Assembly (NCBI RefSeq): GCF_003255815.1
Contig: NC_037682.1
Coordinates: forward strand, 47,883,712-47,947,711
DNA length: 64,000 bases
From: Theropithecus gelada
Lineage: Eukaryota > Chordata > Mammalia > Primates > Cercopithecidae
Direction of reading: 5' to 3'
Below, one piece after another: positions 1-64,000 of this stretch. Under the pieces are notes generated by a model that saw nothing but the letters and a program-made list of their open reading frames with translations, was not told the origin of the DNA and ran no database searches. Numbering within the stretch: the stretch's first letter is position 1; each line of letters starts with the position of its first letter. The translations under genes were made by a program, and so were the position numbers.

Positions 1-689
1 CAGCCCCCGAGGGCTTGGCATCTAGAAAGTGAGATGGGGCAGCAACTCTGGGTCAGGTGAAGACACAGAGGAACCCTGTCCCCCCATTCTGTGGAGGGGA
101 TAAATGGACCCATGCAGGGAAAGTGAATGGGGAAAAAACCACGCTAAGGAGAAACTGTGTTCACCGTGGTTGGTGTGAGTGCCTGGGGTATCCTGGGGGC
201 GGGGCTCTGGGAACTGAATGCAGGACTGAGGACAGGGAAGGACTAAGGACAGGGAAGGACTGAGGACAGGGAAGCTCTGGCCCTGGCAGTTGGAGTGAGG
301 CTTCGAAAGGTGGCCAAAGAAGAGGCCTGGACCCTGATCTCTCCCTTGGGATGCCCTGCCACCCACCCTGCCCCTCTGGGACCTTGGTGCCCAGGCTTTC
401 CCCGCATCCCAGGACACAGTAACCTCCTCCTTGCCCTGCCTCTAGCAGGGCTATTGTAGACCTCCATGGAGGCAAGAGGCCCTCCTTTGCGGGGTGAGGG
501 AAGGCACTGGGGGATCCCTTCCCCTCTAGCCCAAGGCCTTCCTGGGCACCTGGCCCCCGAGAGCTTGCAAGGGAGGTGCTTTTCCCCAGGCTCAGCCCTC
601 TCTGTTCCCAGAGGACCCCCTGAAGAGCCTCTTAGGGTCTGAGGGTGCAGGTCGTTAGAGCACCGCCCTCACTGCCCCTGCAGCTGGGC

Positions 690-830
690 TAACTCTTAAA
701 CAGCACTGGGTGCTACCCGAAATATCTCACACGGATTTACTCATTCAACCTTACCATCGTCCTATGAGGTAGGTGCTATTATTACCCCCACTTTAGAGAA
801 GAGGAAACCCAGGCACAGATGATGCTGGGA
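690..830 (-). repeat. MIR fragment
   Basis: Resembles reverse-orientation MIR: a CCTATGAGGTAGGTGCTATTATT block followed by a GAGGAAACC-type tail. Assigned by eye. Confidence 0.7.
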
Positions 831-1117
831 AAATGACAGGTTTTCAGAGATGTTCTCAAAAGAGGCCCTGTGACTAGCACCTTGACAAATGAGGGAAAAG
901 TCTGCAGCCTATGGGGGGCTTGGAGGCAGACAAGTAGACCCCAGGCTACCTCGGCACAAGTGACCAGTTTCTGAACACACAGCCTGAGCAGGGAGGTGTG
1001 GGTAGGCTCCGAAGCAGGCTCCAGGGAGCAGCCCCCACCAGCAGCTCCTCCAGATGCCCTAACCTGAACACTGCTGCCAGCTGTGAAGAAACCTGCTTTT
1101 CCAAAAGCCTGGAGAGT

Positions 1118-1348
1118 GTAACTTACATTTGGGGAGCACCTACTATGTGCCAGGCCCTGGGCAAAGGCCACGAGACACAGCCAGTCCTCACAGCACACTT
1201 CTCAGACAAATATCCCCATTCCACAGGTGAAGAAACCAAGTCAAGGAGATAGGGGTTCTCCTCCAAGTGTCTAGGACCGGGGTCAGGATTTGAACCCAAG
1301 GCTGTCCAGCTTCAAAGTCTGGGCTCATGCCCCAGTGTCTTCCAGAAA
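1118..1348 (-). repeat. MIR
   Basis: Nearly full-length reverse-orientation MIR: ACCTACTATGTGCCAGG, then ATCCCCATTCCACAGGTG and a GGATTTGAACCCAAGG tail. Confidence 0.8.
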
Positions 1349-2162
1349 GGGACACAAATATTCCCATCATGAGCAAGTCTTGTCTTCATGGCCGGTGATA
1401 AACCTGTCCCACGTCAAGTTCGAGGGCAGACTCGCTAACCGCTGAAGGGAAGAATGAGCTCACCCAGCCCTGGCTTGGGTGGGGTGGGTGATGAAATGAG
1501 GAGGCTGGCTGAAAACACATTTCCATATGTGTACATGCAAATGGATCCATCCACAGACACAAGTACCCCCAAGCCCCATGCAAGACAGAGAAAACAGTAA
1601 AGAAACTCCAGGGTTTAGGCAGAGAACAATATTTTGGGGACAGACACAGCTGGCAGGGCAGGCTCTGGACCCCCTTGGCCTCGGTGGAAGTTTGGGGAGT
1701 CACCCCACCCCTGTCTAGGGGCTTGGGCCTTCCATTCAGAGATGAGGCTGCTGGTCCCCAGACCTATCCCCCTTGTGACAGTCCTTGAACTCATGGGGCA
1801 GGCATGTGACCCCAACAGCAAGAAAATTGAGCCAGCGGCTACGCGTGCTGCAGCCAGAATCACACCTCCCCTCACTTCCACAAAGGCTGCTGTATTTTTA
1901 GACCGTGTAATTGGCCTGTGGCAGCAGGCAGGACCCAGGAAATTGGCTGGACCCCAAGCACACTGTCCATGGCTCCCTAGGCCGTTAACATGGAGGCCAG
2001 GCCACCTCTCATCTCAGGGTGGCACCCATGTGGCCCCCTGTGCCAAGAGAAGGAGGATTCTGCCTCTTAGGGGCAATTGGAAGGGTGAGGTGGGGACAGG
2101 GTGGGAAGAGCAGTGGACTGAGAGGGCCAAGGGGCCGAGGGCAATGGCAGGGGGTCACCTAC

Positions 2163-62843
<60,681 letters not shown>

Positions 62844-63060
62844 AGGGACGCGAGGGGATCAGGGGACTTGAGCGCAGGGCCAGCCTCCCGAGGTGCCTCC
62901 CCGGGCCAAAGCAGGGTCACACCTCCACTCTGCAGCTGAGGTCCCTCTTGCTCTCATGCCCCAGAGCTCCCTCAGCCCCTCCTCCCAGGCTCTCAGCTCC
63001 TCCCCGAACTATAGAGTGACAGGAGTGCCCAGCTTATTACCATAATTTAGGCTCCTGTCC
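62844..63060 (-). promoter_or_regulatory. putative OTOG 5' UTR and proximal promoter
   Basis: This is the sequence immediately upstream of the OTOG start codon. Read on the minus strand it contains a TATA-like CTCTATAG (about 63008-63015), some 165 bases before the ATG, and an AT-rich block (63036-63049). There is no CpG island. The start site cannot be fixed from sequence alone, and a 5' untranslated exon further upstream is possible. Confidence 0.3.
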
Positions 63061-64000
63061 ATAACCCAGCCTCTGCTCTTCTTGGCCTGTGGCTACGCCT
63101 CCCCAGGGGAGGTTGGATTCAAATTATTCAGCCCTAAATTCTCTAGGGGAGCAAAGAGGTAGCCTGTGCAAACTCCAGCTCCCCTTACCTGGGTCCTGGA
63201 AGCCCAATACCAGAGACCCAAGATGCGGGTATGAGTCTGACCCTATCCTCTCCTTTTACAGAGGGCCATGCTGCGGCCCTGGGACATGCCACTCAGGGGT
63301 CAGTGGTCAATAGCAGAGCCTGTGGAGTCCTAGCCTATGTCCCACCACGCCCCACCTCAACTTCCACCTGGGTCTCCACATCCCTATCCTATGACCAGTT
63401 TTGAGCACCTCTAAGGAATGAATCATGCCTTAGTCCTCTGAATGCCCAGCACCATCTCCTGCCCTAGCTCAGGAAATGACGACTGAATAATAAATGTGTT
63501 TCATACTCCTATGTTGTTGCCACCATCAAGGCCAAACTTTGACAAAACAACTTTATATGTGTGAACAAGGTCCACTGTCTGCCCAGAAGGAATTTTAAAA
63601 TGGTGAAAACATGGGACTGAGCACCTGGGGAACCTGTACATCATTCACTTCATCAGCACTTAGGGAACACCAACTAAATGCCAGGTCTTACATAGGATGA
63701 TGGTGTTGGTGGTGTTGGTGGTGGTATTGGCCCCAGTAGACTCCTAGGCAAGGGCATAGATTTGAGATGCATTCATTCATTCATTCGTTCACTCAACAAA
63801 TTTGTTTGGCATTGATTCCATGTCATGCATTGTTCTAGGCATATAGTGGTAAAGAAAGCACACATAGCTATCTTCACACAGGAGGAAGCTAGGGGCACAG
63901 ATAGGAAGATGAAGAGGAAAGAGCTAAGGATGCAGCCTTAAGGAACACTGGTTAAGAAATAGGCAAAAGCTGATTGTCTCCAAGGAAGCTTGAAAAAAAA
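63061..64000. other. region upstream of OTOG
   Basis: No exon of the neighbouring gene is seen. The right half holds L2- or MIR-like reverse fragments (about 63640-63700 and 63765-63870, ATTCATTCATTCATTCGTTC then CATTGTTCTAGGC) and a GGTGTTGGTGGT run (63699-63728). Confidence 0.6.

Larger units (their letters stand above)
1..2162 (-). other. OTOG intron 32 (partial)
   Basis: The 5' part of intron 32 only. It holds a short imperfect GGACAGGGAAGGACTGA-type repeat (about 225-275) and two MIR-like fragments (690-830 and 1118-1348). The longest plus-strand open frame here (1634-2392) overlaps exon 32 antisense and shows no domain. No exon 33 candidate was found. Confidence 0.85.

Noticed and set aside
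690..1348. tRNA or small RNA genes in MIR-like sequences
   Set aside because: MIR elements derive from tRNA, but the box A and box B segments here are decayed and no cloverleaf can be drawn.
63061..64000. First exon of USH1C
   Set aside because: In human this neighbour lies head to head with OTOG a few kilobases away, but no start codon, splice donor or recognisable coding sequence for it is found before the window ends.

Overview
The window is primate nuclear DNA. Short exons with GT-AG borders are spread through long introns full of Alu, L1, L2, MIR and DNA-transposon relics. One Alu (4987-5286) has the diagnostic changes of Old World monkey AluYR subfamilies and an intact 16-bp target-site duplication, so a cercopithecid monkey (macaque or baboon type) is the most likely source. 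The protein is very close to the human one as I remember it, but not identical.

One gene fills the window: OTOG (otogelin), on the minus strand. I placed 32 consecutive coding exons by splice signals, reading-frame continuity and conserved domain sequence, from the ATG at 62843 down to 2163. They add up to 4192 coding bases, about 1397 codons, or roughly the N-terminal half of a protein of about 2,900 residues. No frameshift or in-frame stop is seen. The remaining exons lie beyond the left edge. In order the protein shows: a signal peptide, a linker, an EGF-like module, VWD-C8-TIL unit 1, a VWC-like segment, VWD-C8-TIL unit 2, a cysteine-rich TIL/VWC-like stretch, VWD-C8 unit 3, and an AbfB-like beta-trefoil domain. 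Otogelin is a secreted glycoprotein of the acellular membranes of the inner ear (tectorial membrane, otolithic membranes, cupulae); its loss causes recessive deafness DFNB18B. In human the next gene is USH1C, head to head with OTOG; no part of it is recognisable in the 1.16 kb upstream of the start codon here.

The introns carry the rest of the structure. Intron 31 has the young Alu. Intron 29 has a palindromic DNA-transposon-like element. Intron 24 has an old L1 3' end. Intron 23 has an unusually long L2 (about 2.6 kb). Intron 22 has an old L1ME-type element with two nested Alus and a 36-bp minisatellite grown out of the L1, plus a 114-bp duplicated block. Intron 14 has an L2 with nested inserts and an L1M tail with a nested MER2. 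Intron 11 has a (TTCC)n tract with four unresolved bases. Intron 5 has an L2 split by an AluY. Intron 3 has an 18-bp minisatellite and a perfect 18-bp hairpin. Intron 2 has a 1-kb, 37-bp minisatellite. I found no second protein-coding gene, RNA gene, CRISPR array or prokaryote-type system. Repeat family names were assigned by eye from memory of the consensus sequences and should be read as approximate.
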